From contig NZ_QUAK01000054.1 of the NCBI RefSeq assembly GCF_003429565.1, forward strand, positions 1 to 56,260: 56,260 bases of DNA, read 5' to 3'. Shown piece after piece: positions 25,377-34,288 of this stretch. The DNA is from Streptomyces triticagri. GTDB taxonomy: Bacteria > Actinomycetota > Actinomycetes > Streptomycetales > Streptomycetaceae. The notes below the pieces were generated by a model. It did no database searches. It was not told the DNA's origin and saw only the letters and a list, made by a program, of their open reading frames with translations. Position 1 is the stretch's first letter. The number at the start of each line of letters is the position of its first letter. The position numbers and the translations under genes are program-made.

Positions 25377-26129
25377 CTACTTGACCGGCAGGTGGTACCC
25401 GACCCGGTACCGGTCGGCGGGGATGACGATGTCGGCCGTCTCGACCGGGCGGCCCGAGGCGTAGTACGTCCGCTCCACGACGAGGACGACATGGCCGGGC
25501 ACCCCGCCGAGTGCGTGCAGCTCCTCGGCGAGGCCGGGGCGGGCGGAGACGTCCTCCGCCACGTTGTCCACCACCAGGTCGATGGCCGCCATGCGTTCGA
25601 CCACTCCGCAGCCGCCGAGCGGGCCCTCCTCGGGGAGCATCACCGGGGTGCGGCCGGTGAGCGCCAGTGGCTCGTACGAGGTGGAGAGCATCATCGGATC
25701 GCCGCCGTCCCGGAAGACGTACCGGGTGCACATCACGCGGTCGCCGGCCTTGATGTCGAGGCGACCCGCGATCTCCTGGTCCGCCGGGGCCTGTTCACTG
25801 CGGGACTCCCAGGTGCCGCGTGCCCTGCTGTCCGCCTGCTCCTGGCGGAAGGGTGTGGTGCCGTCCCCCGCGCGGTATCCGGACCGGGTCACACGCCGGA
25901 GCACCGCGCGCTCGCGCACATAGGTCCCCGAGCCCGAGCGGCCCTCGACCAGGCCCTCGGCCATCAGCACCTTGCGCGCCTCGAGCGCCACGGTGTCCGA
26001 TACGCCGTACTCCTCGCGGATGCGGGCCTGCGAGGGCAGCCGGGTGTGCGGCGGCAGCGAACCGCTGACAATCTGCTGCCTGAGATCATCCGCTACCCGC
26101 AGATACGCCGGCTGCTCACCGAAAGTCAC
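25377..26129 (-). CDS. GntR-family regulator, HutC/UTRA type
   Basis: A 250-residue regulator. The winged helix (about 8-75) has LRQQIVSGSLPPHTRLPSQARIREEYGVS and a GSGTYV wing. Residues about 85-250 form a UTRA ligand domain with DRVMCTRYVFRDGGDPMMLSTSYEPL and the ending ADIVIPADRYRVGYHLPV. It is just upstream of urtA on the same strand with a 293-base gap, so it may be separately transcribed. The ligand is unknown. GTG start. Confidence 0.9.
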   Translation of the reverse strand: MTFGEQPAYLRVADDLRQQIVSGSLPPHTRLPSQARIREEYGVSDTVALEARKVLMAEGLVEGRSGSGTYVRERAVLRRVTRSGYRAGDGTTPFRQEQADSRARGTWESRSEQAPADQEIAGRLDIKAGDRVMCTRYVFRDGGDPMMLSTSYEPLALTGRTPVMLPEEGPLGGCGVVERMAAIDLVVDNVAEDVSARPGLAEELHALGGVPGHVVLVVERTYYASGRPVETADIVIPADRYRVGYHLPVK

Positions 26130-26492
26130 TGGCCGCTCCCATCAGGTTGACAGACAGCGACAGGGTGGCAACCGTGGGTTGTTGACCGCAACCCCAGGCC
26201 AGAGAACCACTCAATGTGATGACCCGTGCCTCTCGGGGAACTTTCCGCCACGCCCCGCGATCAAGGGAACTCGCCCGTCCACCGCGCTCCTTGGGCGCAT
26301 CGCGGCCCGGCGCCGGACCCGCACCCGGTCGTCACCGGATCACCACAAGCCGGGACGGAACGACCCGGCCGTTCACTCGATCCGGTCACGGAGCGCACTC
26401 GCTACCCCGCGCCAAACCTCACGCTCCGTGTCTTGGACGCACCGTCAACTGCGGCTCGGGGACGGCCGGTCGACGGCTCGGGACCGCGCCGG
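26130..26492. other. Intergenic region with CAACC/GGTTG half-sites
   Basis: No gene is supported in these 363 bases. Near the GntR gene, CAACC-GTG-GGTTG (26169-26181) is a short perfect palindrome followed seven bases later by another CAACC (26189-26193), 40-64 bases upstream of the GTG start. It is a possible autoregulatory site. The remainder shows nothing distinctive. Confidence 0.5.
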
Positions 26493-27401
26493 TCAGACCT
26501 CGGCGCCGGGGCCGGGGCCGTCCTCGACGCCGCCGCCGGTGTCGCCACCGCCGCCGCTGTCGCCGTCACCGCCGCCCGTACCGCCACCGCCCGTACCGCC
26601 CCCGTCGCCGCCCGAGTCCCGCAGCGAGCCGGTCAGTTTGCCGTTCTCCTTGCCGAGGATGCAGGACACCTCGCGGTCGCCGCCCGAGTAACTGCCGACC
26701 GTGGGCCCGTAGAAGTAGAGATAGAGGTCGTCGCGCGCACCGTCGGAGTCGCCCAGGTAGTTGTCGACCAGGCTCGAGCACCGGGCGTCGGCCATCGCCG
26801 TGAGGCGCTTCTCCCCCGGGTACCCGCCGTCGGAGAGCCGGAAGGAGCCGAACACCTCGCCGTCGTGCGGCTCCTCGCAGGAGACCACGTCGACATCGCG
26901 CGCGACGCCGCTCATCCGGCCACCCGGTGCGTTGAAGCAGTCGCCCTTCGACAGCGAGAACGAGCCGCCGTTCTTGCGCGCGTCCTGCATCCCCTCGCGG
27001 AAGCCGTCCATGAAGTCCCCGGCCGCCCCGGTCACCAGCGACACCGAGAGGAGCACCGCCCCGGTCGCGGAGAGCGCGATGCCGGCGACGGCCATCCCCT
27101 TGCCGCGCCCGCCGCGCTTGTTGATCTGCGAGAGCGCGAGCACGCCGAGGACGAGCCCGACGAGCGGCAGGAAGCAGAGGATGCCGAGCACGAGCGCGGC
27201 GATCGCGAGACCGTTGACCGGCGGCTGCTGCGGGACGCCGTAGCCGTACGGCTGCACGCCGGGCCACGCTCCGTACTGCGGCGGCGGCTGCTGCGCCGCG
27301 TACGGCTGATCCGCCGCGCCGTGCGGATACGGATGGCCCGGGTACGGCTGCCCGGGCGGCTGGGGCGGGTGCGGCCCCTCGGGCGGCGGCGGTATGGCCA
27401 C
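26493..27401 (-). CDS. DUF4190/septum-formation-like membrane protein
   Basis: A 302-residue protein. The N terminus (about 1-63) is Pro/Gly/Tyr/Gln-rich (PYPGHPYPHG, QQPPPQYG). A DUF4190 region follows with two helices (about 64-88 and 101-123). The extracytoplasmic part (about 140-260) carries GDCFNAP and VVSCEEPHDGEVFGSF, the Cys-containing motifs of the septum-formation (Septum_form) domain. The tail is Gly/Ser/Asp/Thr-rich. GTG start with GGGAG upstream; an earlier in-frame start only adds Arg-rich sequence. A role at the division site is suggested by the domain name only. Confidence 0.8.
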   Translation of the reverse strand: MAIPPPPEGPHPPQPPGQPYPGHPYPHGAADQPYAAQQPPPQYGAWPGVQPYGYGVPQQPPVNGLAIAALVLGILCFLPLVGLVLGVLALSQINKRGGRGKGMAVAGIALSATGAVLLSVSLVTGAAGDFMDGFREGMQDARKNGGSFSLSKGDCFNAPGGRMSGVARDVDVVSCEEPHDGEVFGSFRLSDGGYPGEKRLTAMADARCSSLVDNYLGDSDGARDDLYLYFYGPTVGSYSGGDREVSCILGKENGKLTGSLRDSGGDGGGTGGGGTGGGDGDSGGGGDTGGGVEDGPGPGAEV

Positions 27402-27476
27402 GATGTGTCTGCTCCCAGTCAATTCCGGCGAACGCAGCGCGATCGTACGCCGTGCGCGCCGCGCGGCCGAGCGCGA

Positions 27477-27512
27477 TGCCCGCGCACGCCCTGGGAGCGG
27501 CGTGCGCGGGCA
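27477..27512 (-). terminator. Strong hairpin downstream of the subtilase gene
   Basis: TGCCCGCGCACGCC pairs perfectly over 14 bases with GGCGTGCGCGGGCA around an 8-base loop, about 50 bases past the protease stop and upstream of the DUF4190 gene. There is no U-tract. It very likely ends the protease transcript. Confidence 0.75.
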
Positions 27513-27562
27513 CCTGGTGCGCATCGGCGTCACCCACCGGGGCGGGGACGCCTTTCAGGCCC

Positions 27563-28795
27563 TTACTGAGGGACGTTCAGGAGCAGGTTCGGCGAGCCCG
27601 GACCGGGGTTGCCGACGACCCCGGGGCTGCCCAGATCGACCAGGGCGTCCCGCACCTCGTCCGGCGACGCACCGGTGTTGTCCGCGAGGTAGAGGGCCGC
27701 CGCGCCGGCCACGTGCGGGGCCGCCATCGACGTGCCGGAGATGGTGTTGGTGGCCGAGTCCGAGGTGTTCCACGCCGAGGTGATGTCCGAGCCCGGGGCG
27801 TAGAGGTCGAGGACCGAGCCGTAGTTGGAGTAGTAGGCCGCGGCGTCGGAGCTGTCGGTCGCTCCGACCGTGATGGCCTCCTCGACGCGCGCGGGCGAGC
27901 GCGTGGAGGCGTCGGTGGATTCGTTGCCCGCGGCGAGCGAGTACGTCACGCCGGAGGCGATCGAGTTGCGCACCGCCTCGTCGAGGGCGCTGTCGGCGCC
28001 GCCGCCGAGGCTCATGTTGGCGACCGCCGGCTTGACCGCGTTCTCGGTCACCCAGTCGATGCCGGCGACGACCTGGGCGGTGGTGCCGGAGCCGTTGTCG
28101 TCGAGTACGCGGACGGCGACGATGTCGGCCTTCTTGGCGACGCCGTGCAGGGTGCCCGCGACCGTACCGGCGACGTGCGTGCCGTGGCCGTGGCCGTCGT
28201 CCGCGGAGTTGTCGCCGTCGACGGCGTCGTAGCCGTGGGTGGCGCGGCCGCCGAAGTCCTCGTGGCTGATCCGGACGCCGGTGTCGATGATGTACGCCGT
28301 GACGCCCTCACCGGCCGAGTCCGGGTACGTGTAGCTGTTGTCGAGCGGCAGGGACGGCTGGTCGATGCGGTCGAGGCCCCAGGACGGCGGGTTCTCCTGG
28401 GTGGCATCGATGGTGAAGGTGCGGTTCTGCACGACCGAGGCCACGGCCGGGTCCGCGGCGAGGCGTTCGGCCTCGGCCTTGCTCGCCTTGACCTGGTAGC
28501 CGTTGAGCGCGGAGCGGAAGGTCTGCTCGATGTCCGCGCCGTACTCCTTCGCGACCTGCTTGCCCGCCTTCGAGCCCGCCCGTGCGGCGTCCTCGTCGAG
28601 CGTGACGATGTAGCTGCCGGATATCGCTCCCGGCGCTCCGGCGTTCTCGATGACGCCCTTGGCGGCCAGGCCGCTCTCCGCCGCGCCTGCGGGGAGCGCC
28701 GCGGTCAGGCCGAGCGCGACGGCTGCCGCGGCGGCCGTGGCGGCCATACCGGTCAATCGGCGGGGTCTGCGGGTGTGGGGACGCACAACTGCCAT
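27563..28795 (-). CDS. Secreted S8 subtilisin-like serine protease
   Basis: A 410-residue pre-pro-protease. Signal peptide about 1-39 (ends PAGAA). An I9 inhibitor-type propeptide (about 60-132) has [11 protein letters not shown] and VVQNRTF. The catalytic triad is Asp171 (YIIDTGV), His204 (HGHGTHVAG) and Ser356 ([12 protein letters not shown]). Length and layout match aqualysin/proteinase-K-type Streptomyces subtilases without C-terminal extra domains. The ATG is preceded by GAGGAGG. Exported and self-activated; degrades external proteins. Confidence 0.95.
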   Translation of the reverse strand: MAVVRPHTRRPRRLTGMAATAAAAAVALGLTAALPAGAAESGLAAKGVIENAGAPGAISGSYIVTLDEDAARAGSKAGKQVAKEYGADIEQTFRSALNGYQVKASKAEAERLAADPAVASVVQNRTFTIDATQENPPSWGLDRIDQPSLPLDNSYTYPDSAGEGVTAYIIDTGVRISHEDFGGRATHGYDAVDGDNSADDGHGHGTHVAGTVAGTLHGVAKKADIVAVRVLDDNGSGTTAQVVAGIDWVTENAVKPAVANMSLGGGADSALDEAVRNSIASGVTYSLAAGNESTDASTRSPARVEEAITVGATDSSDAAAYYSNYGSVLDLYAPGSDITSAWNTSDSATNTISGTSMAAPHVAGAAALYLADNTGASPDEVRDALVDLGSPGVVGNPGPGSPNLLLNVPQ

Positions 28796-28993
28796 CTGAG
28801 GGTCCTCCTCGTCGATGGTGCGCTGGTGGGGGGATGCGCGGCAGGAGCATGACAATCCGTAGGAGCATGCCGATCCGTCCGGATTCCGGTGTCTCCGGTT
28901 CGTACTCCTGACTGCTTCCGCTGAAAGATTGACCGATGCACAGGATTCCCACAAGAGGCCCTCACCGGCTCAACATCCCTGCCACAGCAGCGT

Positions 28994-29062
28994 CATGACG
29001 TCATGTCACCTCCCGCCATGACGTCATGTCACCTCCCGCCATGGCGTCGTGTCACCTCCCGC
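28994..29062. repeat. Three tandem 23-base elements with TGACGTCA palindrome
   Basis: Three head-to-tail 23-base copies (28994-29016, 29017-29039, 29040-29062). The first two are identical and contain the perfect palindrome ATGACGTCAT followed by GTCACCTCCCGC; the third has two changes in the palindrome. They end 20 bases before the -10 of the next gene, a normal position for activator or repressor sites. A 23-base period puts the sites about two turns apart on one face of the DNA. Confidence 0.85.
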
Positions 29063-29082
29063 GGACGCCCCCTCGGCGCGAC

Positions 29083-29088
29083 TACGCT
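29083..29088 (+). promoter_or_regulatory. -10 TACGCT, probable leaderless start
   Basis: TACGCT lies six bases before the ATG at 29095, as at 12977 and 49326. The transcript probably begins at the start codon; no ribosome site is present upstream. Confidence 0.5.
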
Positions 29089-29094
29089 GCGCGA

Positions 29095-30180
29095 ATGAGC
29101 GCCTTGCCCGACTGTGTCTGCCCCGCCGACGGCACCCGCGTACGCACCTCGCTCGAGTGGTGCTGCCCGGTCTGCAGAGGGCCGCTCGACCTCGATCACC
29201 ACCCCACGCCCACCCCGCTGAAGTCACTCGCGGGACGGGTCGACTCGCTGTGGCGGTACGCAGAATGCCTGCCGCTCGGCAGCCCCACGGTCAGCCTCGG
29301 GGAAGGCCGTACGCCGCTGGTGCCGCTGGCGGGGAACGTGTCGGCGAAGCTCGACTTCCTGCAGCCCACCCTGTCGTTCAAGGACCGCGGCGCCGTGCTG
29401 CTCGCCGAGCTGGCGCTGCGGCTCGGCCCGGACCGGGTCGTCGCGGACAGCACGGGCAATGCGGGGACCGCGGTCGCCGCCTACTGCGCGCGGGCGGGCC
29501 TGCCCGTCACGGTGTTCGTGCCGGGCGGTACGTCGCCGAAGAAGCTGACGAAGATGCGGGCGCACGGGGCGCGGGTGGCCGAGGTGGACGGCGACCGCGA
29601 GGCCGCCGCCGCGGCGGCACGCGAGGCGGCGGACGAAGCCGGCACGTTCTACGCCAGCCACGTCTTCAACCCGTACTTCCTGCACGGCACGAAGACCTAT
29701 GTGCACGAGCTGTGGGAGGACCTCGGCGGGCGGCTGCCCGAGGTCCTCGTGGTGCCGGTCGGCAACGGCACGCTCCTGCTCGGCGCGGCGCTCGCACTGC
29801 GCGAGCTGCACGGCGCGGGCCTGATCGGCCGGATGCCCGCGCTGTACGCGGTGCAGGCGGAGGCGGTGTCGCCGATCGCGACGGCGTGGCGCGCGGGTGC
29901 GCGCGATCTGGGTGAGCCGGCGTCCGGGGCGCCCACATCGGCGGACGGCATCGCGATCGCCCGCCCACCGAGGGCCCGTCAGATCCTTTCCACGGTACGG
30001 GAGTTCGGCGGCGACGTACTGACCGTGACGGACCCGGAGATCGAAGCGGCCCAACGGGACCTCGCAGAGCGCGGCCTGTACGTGGAGCCCACGGCGACCG
30101 CGTGCTGGGCCGCCGTCCGGGGGTCGGAGCGATGGGGTTCCCGAAGCCTGGTCGTGCCCCTGTGCGGGGCGAACGCCTGA
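29095..30180 (+). CDS. Threonine-synthase-like PLP-dependent enzyme
   Basis: A 361-residue fold-type II PLP enzyme. An N-terminal zinc-ribbon-like segment (C7VC, C23CPVC) precedes the catalytic domain. The PLP lysine is Lys96 in LSFKDRGA; a phosphate-binding glycine-rich loop VVPVGNGTLLLGAAL follows near residue 220, and DSTGNAGTAVAAYCARAG marks the small domain. Family members convert O-phosphohomoserine to threonine. Here the isolated location, apart from hom and thrB, suggests a paralogue with another substrate. An upstream in-frame extension would read through the repeat elements and is rejected. Confidence 0.85.
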   Translation: MSALPDCVCPADGTRVRTSLEWCCPVCRGPLDLDHHPTPTPLKSLAGRVDSLWRYAECLPLGSPTVSLGEGRTPLVPLAGNVSAKLDFLQPTLSFKDRGAVLLAELALRLGPDRVVADSTGNAGTAVAAYCARAGLPVTVFVPGGTSPKKLTKMRAHGARVAEVDGDREAAAAAAREAADEAGTFYASHVFNPYFLHGTKTYVHELWEDLGGRLPEVLVVPVGNGTLLLGAALALRELHGAGLIGRMPALYAVQAEAVSPIATAWRAGARDLGEPASGAPTSADGIAIARPPRARQILSTVREFGGDVLTVTDPEIEAAQRDLAERGLYVEPTATACWAAVRGSERWGSRSLVVPLCGANA

Positions 30181-30457
30181 CGTCCTCCTTGGAGCCGGCA
30201 CCTTCCGGTCCCGTCCCCGGCCAAGTCGGCCGTCCACGCCCGCGCGGCCCCGTGGCGCCGCGCGCGCGGCAACTCCGTTGTGTCGCAAGGGGCGTGAGGA
30301 CCGTTGACAATCGCGTGGACCGCGTTCAGCCTGTGACACGCGTACGCAAGACATCGATGAGTCAGCTCAAAAATTTGACTCAAGCCCTGCAAGTTCACGA
30401 CTAGCGCACGGAATTGACCCGCGACAGCGAGCCGTAGAGGACGCAGAGGACTTCCGC

Positions 30458-32365
30458 ATGACTTCCACGACCCCCATGAACCCCCCGAGACGCAGGCATC
30501 TGATCACCGCGGCCGCGCTGGCCGGTCTCGTCGCCGCCGGGCTCGCCCCGGTCACCGCGTCGGCCGCCGACACCGACAAGGCGCTGCCCGCGGCGGCGGC
30601 AGCCGAGGCGCGCGGCGCCGATGTGCCGTACGTCGAGTACGAGGCCGAGGACGCCACGTACGAGGGCACGCTGCTCGAGACCGACCCGAAGCGCACCTTC
30701 GGGCACACCAACTTCGCCACCGAGTCGTCCGGGCGGGCATCGGTCCGGCTCGAGAAGACCGGCGACCACGTCGAGTTCACGTCCACCGCCGCCGCGAACT
30801 CGATCGTCGTACGCAACTCGGTGCCGGACGCGCCGGGCGGCGGAGGCGCGGACACCACGCTGAGCCTCTACGCCGACGGCGAGTTCGTGCAGAAGCTGGA
30901 CCTGACGTCCAAGCACAGCTGGCTGTACGGCAGCACCGACGACCCCGAGGGGCTTACGAACACCCCGGGCGGCGACGCCAGGCGGCTCTTCGACGAGTCG
31001 CACGCGCTGCTCGAGAAGTCCTATCCGGAGGGCACCGAGTTCAGGCTGCAGCGGGACGAGGACGACGACGCGGAGTTCCAGATCGTCGACCTCATCGACC
31101 TGGAGGAGGTCGCGCCGCCGGCCGAGAAGCCCGCCGAGTGCACCTCCATCACCGAGTACGGCGCGGTGCCCGACGACGGCGAGGACGACACCGAGGCCAT
31201 CCAGAGCGCGGTCACCGCCGACCAGGAGGGCGAGATCGACTGCGTGTGGATCCCGGCGGGCCAGTGGCGCCAGGAGCAGAAGATCCTCACCGACGACCCG
31301 GAGGACCGCGGCGAGTACAACCAGGTCGGCATCCGCGACGTCACGATCCGCGGCGCGGGCATGTGGCACTCGCAGCTCTACACGCTGACCCCGCCGCACG
31401 AGGCGGGCGGCATCAACCACCCGCACGAGGGCAACTTCGGCTTCGACATCGACGACAACACGCAGATCTCCGACATCGCCATCTTCGGCTCCGGCACCAT
31501 CCGCGGCGGCGACGGCAACCACGAGGGCGGCGTCGGCCTCAACGGCCGCTTCGGCAAGGACACGAAGATCAGCAACGTCTGGATCGAGCACGCCAACGTG
31601 GGCGCCTGGGTGGGCCGCGACCACTCCAACATCCCCGAGCTGTGGGGTCCGGGCGACGGCCTCGAGTTCAGCGGTATGCGAATCCGCAACACCTACGCCG
31701 ACGGCGTCAACTTCACCAACGGCACCCGGAATTCGACGGTCACCGACTCCTCGTTCCGTACCACCGGTGACGACGCGCTCGCGGTCTGGGCCAGTCAGTA
31801 CGTGAAGGACCCGGCCGTCGACATCGGCCACGACAACCACTTCACGAACAACACCATCCAGCTCCCGTGGCGCGCGAACGGTGTCGCGATCTACGGCGGC
31901 CACGACAACACCGTCGAGAACAACGTCATCTCCGACACCATGAACTACCCGGGCATCATGCTGGCCACGGACCACGACCCGCTGCCGTTCTCCGGCGAGA
32001 CGCTGATCGCGGGCAACAGCCTGCACCGTACGGGTGGGGCGTTCTGGGGCGAGGCCCAGGAGTTCGGCGCGATCACGCTTTTCGCCGCATCGAAGGACAT
32101 ACCGGGCGTGACGATCCGGGACACCGAGATCAGCGATTCGACGTACGACGGGATCCAGTTCAAGTCGGGTGGCGGGGCCGTACCGGACGCGAAGATCGAG
32201 AATGTCACGATCGACAAGTCCAACAACGGCGCGGGCATCCTCGCGCACGGCGGTGCCCGCGGCAGCGCCACTCTCACCGATGTGAGCATCTCGGGCTCGG
32301 CCACCGGCGACGTGGTGATCGAACCCGGCTCTCAGTTCGAGATCGACGGGGAGCCGACGGGCTGA
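30458..32365 (+). CDS. Secreted parallel beta-helix protein, GH87-like
   Basis: A 635-residue exported protein. PRRRHLITAAALAGL followed by TASAA gives a Tat-like signal. Residues about 55-215 look like a carbohydrate-binding module of the CBM35/CBM6 type (YVEYEAEDATYEG ... RASVRLEKTGDHVEFT ... DLIDLEEV). From about 228 a right-handed parallel beta-helix starts with TSITEYGAVPDDGEDDTEAIQ. RDVTIRGAGMWHSQLYT, NGTRNSTVTDSSFRTTGDDALAVW and ENNVISDTMNYPGIML resemble mycodextranases and alpha-1,3-glucanases (GH87). A role in degrading alpha-glucans is likely but another polysaccharide is possible. No operon partner. Confidence 0.78.
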   Translation: MTSTTPMNPPRRRHLITAAALAGLVAAGLAPVTASAADTDKALPAAAAAEARGADVPYVEYEAEDATYEGTLLETDPKRTFGHTNFATESSGRASVRLEKTGDHVEFTSTAAANSIVVRNSVPDAPGGGGADTTLSLYADGEFVQKLDLTSKHSWLYGSTDDPEGLTNTPGGDARRLFDESHALLEKSYPEGTEFRLQRDEDDDAEFQIVDLIDLEEVAPPAEKPAECTSITEYGAVPDDGEDDTEAIQSAVTADQEGEIDCVWIPAGQWRQEQKILTDDPEDRGEYNQVGIRDVTIRGAGMWHSQLYTLTPPHEAGGINHPHEGNFGFDIDDNTQISDIAIFGSGTIRGGDGNHEGGVGLNGRFGKDTKISNVWIEHANVGAWVGRDHSNIPELWGPGDGLEFSGMRIRNTYADGVNFTNGTRNSTVTDSSFRTTGDDALAVWASQYVKDPAVDIGHDNHFTNNTIQLPWRANGVAIYGGHDNTVENNVISDTMNYPGIMLATDHDPLPFSGETLIAGNSLHRTGGAFWGEAQEFGAITLFAASKDIPGVTIRDTEISDSTYDGIQFKSGGGAVPDAKIENVTIDKSNNGAGILAHGGARGSATLTDVSISGSATGDVVIEPGSQFEIDGEPTG

Positions 32366-32391
32366 CCGGGGCAGAACGGACACGGTGAACG

Positions 32392-32424
32392 GCTCCGCCC
32401 CTGGACACGGTCCGGGGGCGGAGC
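32392..32424 (+). terminator. Hairpin after the GH87-like gene
   Basis: GCTCCGCCCC pairs with GGGGCGGAGC (10 bases), with an inner GGAC-ACG-GTCC stem, 27 bases after the stop. Confidence 0.7.
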
Positions 32425-32525
32425 TCCGGTACCCGCCGCGGGAGGGCACACTTGTAGCGGGCGCGTGACGAGTGCCGTGCGGAACCGTCACGCACCTCCC
32501 AAGTCCACCACGGAGGGGAAGACGC

Positions 32526-33110
32526 GTGATCACGCTCAACAAGGAAGACGGCCCGGCGGACCTGGACGGAGTCACTCATCTGTCCATCGGCGCGTCCTGG
32601 GACCCGACGGCCGGCAGCAGCGGCGGTGTGGTCGGCAAGCTGCGCCGCAAGACCGGTACCGACCTCGACCTGATCGCCATCGCGATGCAGGGCGACGACC
32701 CGGTGCGGCTCGCCGGCCTCGACTCGCTCGACCCGCTGGGCAACGGCTCGCTGGTGCACAGCGGCGACAACCAGACGGGGCACGGGGACGGCGACGACGA
32801 GACGGTCACCGTCGACTTCGCCCAGGTGCCGAACAACATCACCAGCATCGTGTTCATCGCCGCGGCCTACAAGAAGCGCAGCTCGTTCCAGGCCGCGCGG
32901 AACGTGAGCTTCAAGGTGTACGACGCGACCGGCGGCAGCACCCAGCAGGTCGCCGACATCTGGCCGAGCCTGCTCACCACGGACAACGGCTGCGCGGTCG
33001 CCAAGGCGATGCGGGTCGGCTCCGGCTGGAAGCTCCAGGTGATCAACGAGACGGGCAAGATCAAGCAGGGCGACGAGCACGCCCTGATGCGCTTCGCCGT
33101 CAGCAAGTAG
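32526..33110 (+). CDS. TerD-family protein
   Basis: A 194-residue cytoplasmic TerD-domain protein: VITLNKEDGPADLDGVTHLSIGASWDP, the acidic calcium-site segments TGTDLDLIAIAM and SGDNQTGHGDGDDETVTVDF, and a WKLQVINETG ending near GDEHALMRFA. TerD proteins bind calcium and take part in tellurite resistance or general stress and development in Streptomyces. No other ter gene is in the window. GTG start with CGGAGGGG upstream. Confidence 0.9.
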   Translation: MITLNKEDGPADLDGVTHLSIGASWDPTAGSSGGVVGKLRRKTGTDLDLIAIAMQGDDPVRLAGLDSLDPLGNGSLVHSGDNQTGHGDGDDETVTVDFAQVPNNITSIVFIAAAYKKRSSFQAARNVSFKVYDATGGSTQQVADIWPSLLTTDNGCAVAKAMRVGSGWKLQVINETGKIKQGDEHALMRFAVSK

Positions 33111-33121
33111 TCGACGGCCGC

Positions 33122-33147
33122 CGGGGGCCGGCCGCGGCCGGCCCCCG
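33122..33147 (+). terminator. Perfect 26-base palindromic hairpin after the TerD gene
   Basis: Left arm CGGGGGCCGGCCG is the exact reverse complement of right arm CGGCCGGCCCCCG, 11 bases past the stop. It is a likely terminator without a U-tract. Confidence 0.75.
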
Positions 33148-33236
33148 CCGCACTCCCCGTCGGCGCGGCCAGGGCTGGACCGTGGCGTCGGACTCGGTGA
33201 TGATTGAGCGCTGTTCACCGATCGGGGGAGGCGCGG

Positions 33237-34139
33237 GTGGAGCGGCACGAGATCGAGGCGTTCCTCGCCGTGGCCGATGAGCTGCACTTCGGGCGGGCCA
33301 CCGAGCGGCTCGGACTGTCCCAGGGCCGGGTCAGCCAGATCATCAAGCGGCTCGAGCGACGCATCGGCACCCCGCTCTTCGAGCGCAGCAGCCGCCGTGT
33401 CGCCCTGACGCCCGTCGGCAAGCAGCTGCGGGACGACCTGCTCCCCGCGCACCGCCAGATCCGGCAGGCGTTCGCGCGCGCCGTCGAGGCGGCCCGCACC
33501 TCCACCGGCACCGTGCGCGTCGGCTATTCCGGATCGCCGGTCGGCGATCTGCTCCTGCGCGCCGCCGACACCTTCCGCACGGCGCATCCCGGCTGGCAGG
33601 TCGACGTCCGCGAGGTGCCGCTCGGGAACCCGCTGACCCTGCTCCGGTCCGGTCAACTCGACCTGCAGATCACGGAGTTGCCGGTGAACGAACCGGACGT
33701 GGCGAACGGCCCGGTGGTGCGCACCACGTCTCTCGCCCTGCTCGTGCCGGCCGGCCACCCGCTCGCCGGCCGGCCTACCGTGACGTTCGAGGATCTCGCG
33801 GACGTCGAACTGCTCGCCCCGAGCGGCGACATCCCGCAGCATTTCCTCGATCGGTTCTTCCCGTCGGCCACACCGTCCGGGCGGCCGATCCGGCACGGGC
33901 CCACGGGGACCAACTGGCAGGAGCTGCATCTGCGGGTCGCCGCCGGTGAGGGCGTGACCATGGTGGCGACGTGGGCCGACCCGTTCTATCTGCGGCCCGG
34001 GGTCGTCGTCGTCCCGTTCTCGGACACCCCGCCCCTGGAGTTCGGCCTGCTGTGGCCCGAGGGCCAGCCGCCGACCGGGCCGCGCGCCGCGTATGTCGAC
34101 GCCGTCGTGCGCGAGGCGGGCGGCGACACGACGCTCTGA
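33237..34139 (+). CDS. LysR-family transcriptional regulator
   Basis: A 300-residue regulator with N-terminal helix-turn-helix (FLAVADELHFGRATERLGLSQGRVSQIIKRLERRIG) and a substrate-binding-like effector domain (TVRVGYSGSPVGDLLLRAADTF; PVVRTTSLALLVPAGHPLAG). The GTG at 33237 is set by GGGGGAGG just upstream; a start 11 codons earlier lacks this. It is not divergent from a target gene, so the regulon cannot be guessed. Five 8-base repeats follow its stop. Confidence 0.9.
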   Translation: MERHEIEAFLAVADELHFGRATERLGLSQGRVSQIIKRLERRIGTPLFERSSRRVALTPVGKQLRDDLLPAHRQIRQAFARAVEAARTSTGTVRVGYSGSPVGDLLLRAADTFRTAHPGWQVDVREVPLGNPLTLLRSGQLDLQITELPVNEPDVANGPVVRTTSLALLVPAGHPLAGRPTVTFEDLADVELLAPSGDIPQHFLDRFFPSATPSGRPIRHGPTGTNWQELHLRVAAGEGVTMVATWADPFYLRPGVVVVPFSDTPPLEFGLLWPEGQPPTGPRAAYVDAVVREAGGDTTL

Positions 34140-34140
34140 C

Positions 34141-34185
34141 GTCACCACGTCACCACGTCACCACGTCACCACGTCACCACGTCAC
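34141..34185. repeat. GTCACCAC octamer tandem repeat
   Basis: Five exact copies of GTCACCAC plus a partial GTCAC begin one base after the LysR stop. Confidence 0.9.
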
Positions 34186-34211
34186 GCGCGAGGGGCTCGC
34201 CATCCGCGGCT

Positions 34212-34238
34212 CATTGTTCTAGCATGATGCGAACAATG
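34212..34238. promoter_or_regulatory. Inverted repeat around the -10 of the DUF1648/YtrA operon
   Basis: CATTGTTC and GAACAATG are perfect 8-base arms separated by 11 bases that include TAGCAT, a good -10. The site lies about 50 bases upstream of the first gene. It is a candidate autoregulatory operator for the YtrA-type repressor encoded second in the operon. Confidence 0.6.
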
Positions 34239-34288
34239 CACGGACAGGATGCGAACGAGACGCGTCGCCGACGAACGGGAGGCCCCGC

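Noticed and set aside
30357..30404. 15-codon open frame (MSQLKNLTQALQVHD) as a leader peptide
   Set aside because: No ribosome site, codon use unlike the genome, and it merely reads through an AT-rich promoter stretch.
30401..34148. Very long antisense frames (over 600 codons each) opposite the beta-helix, TerD and LysR genes
   Set aside because: Typical GC-skew shadows: the plus-strand readings carry clear signal peptides and motifs, the antisense ones do not.
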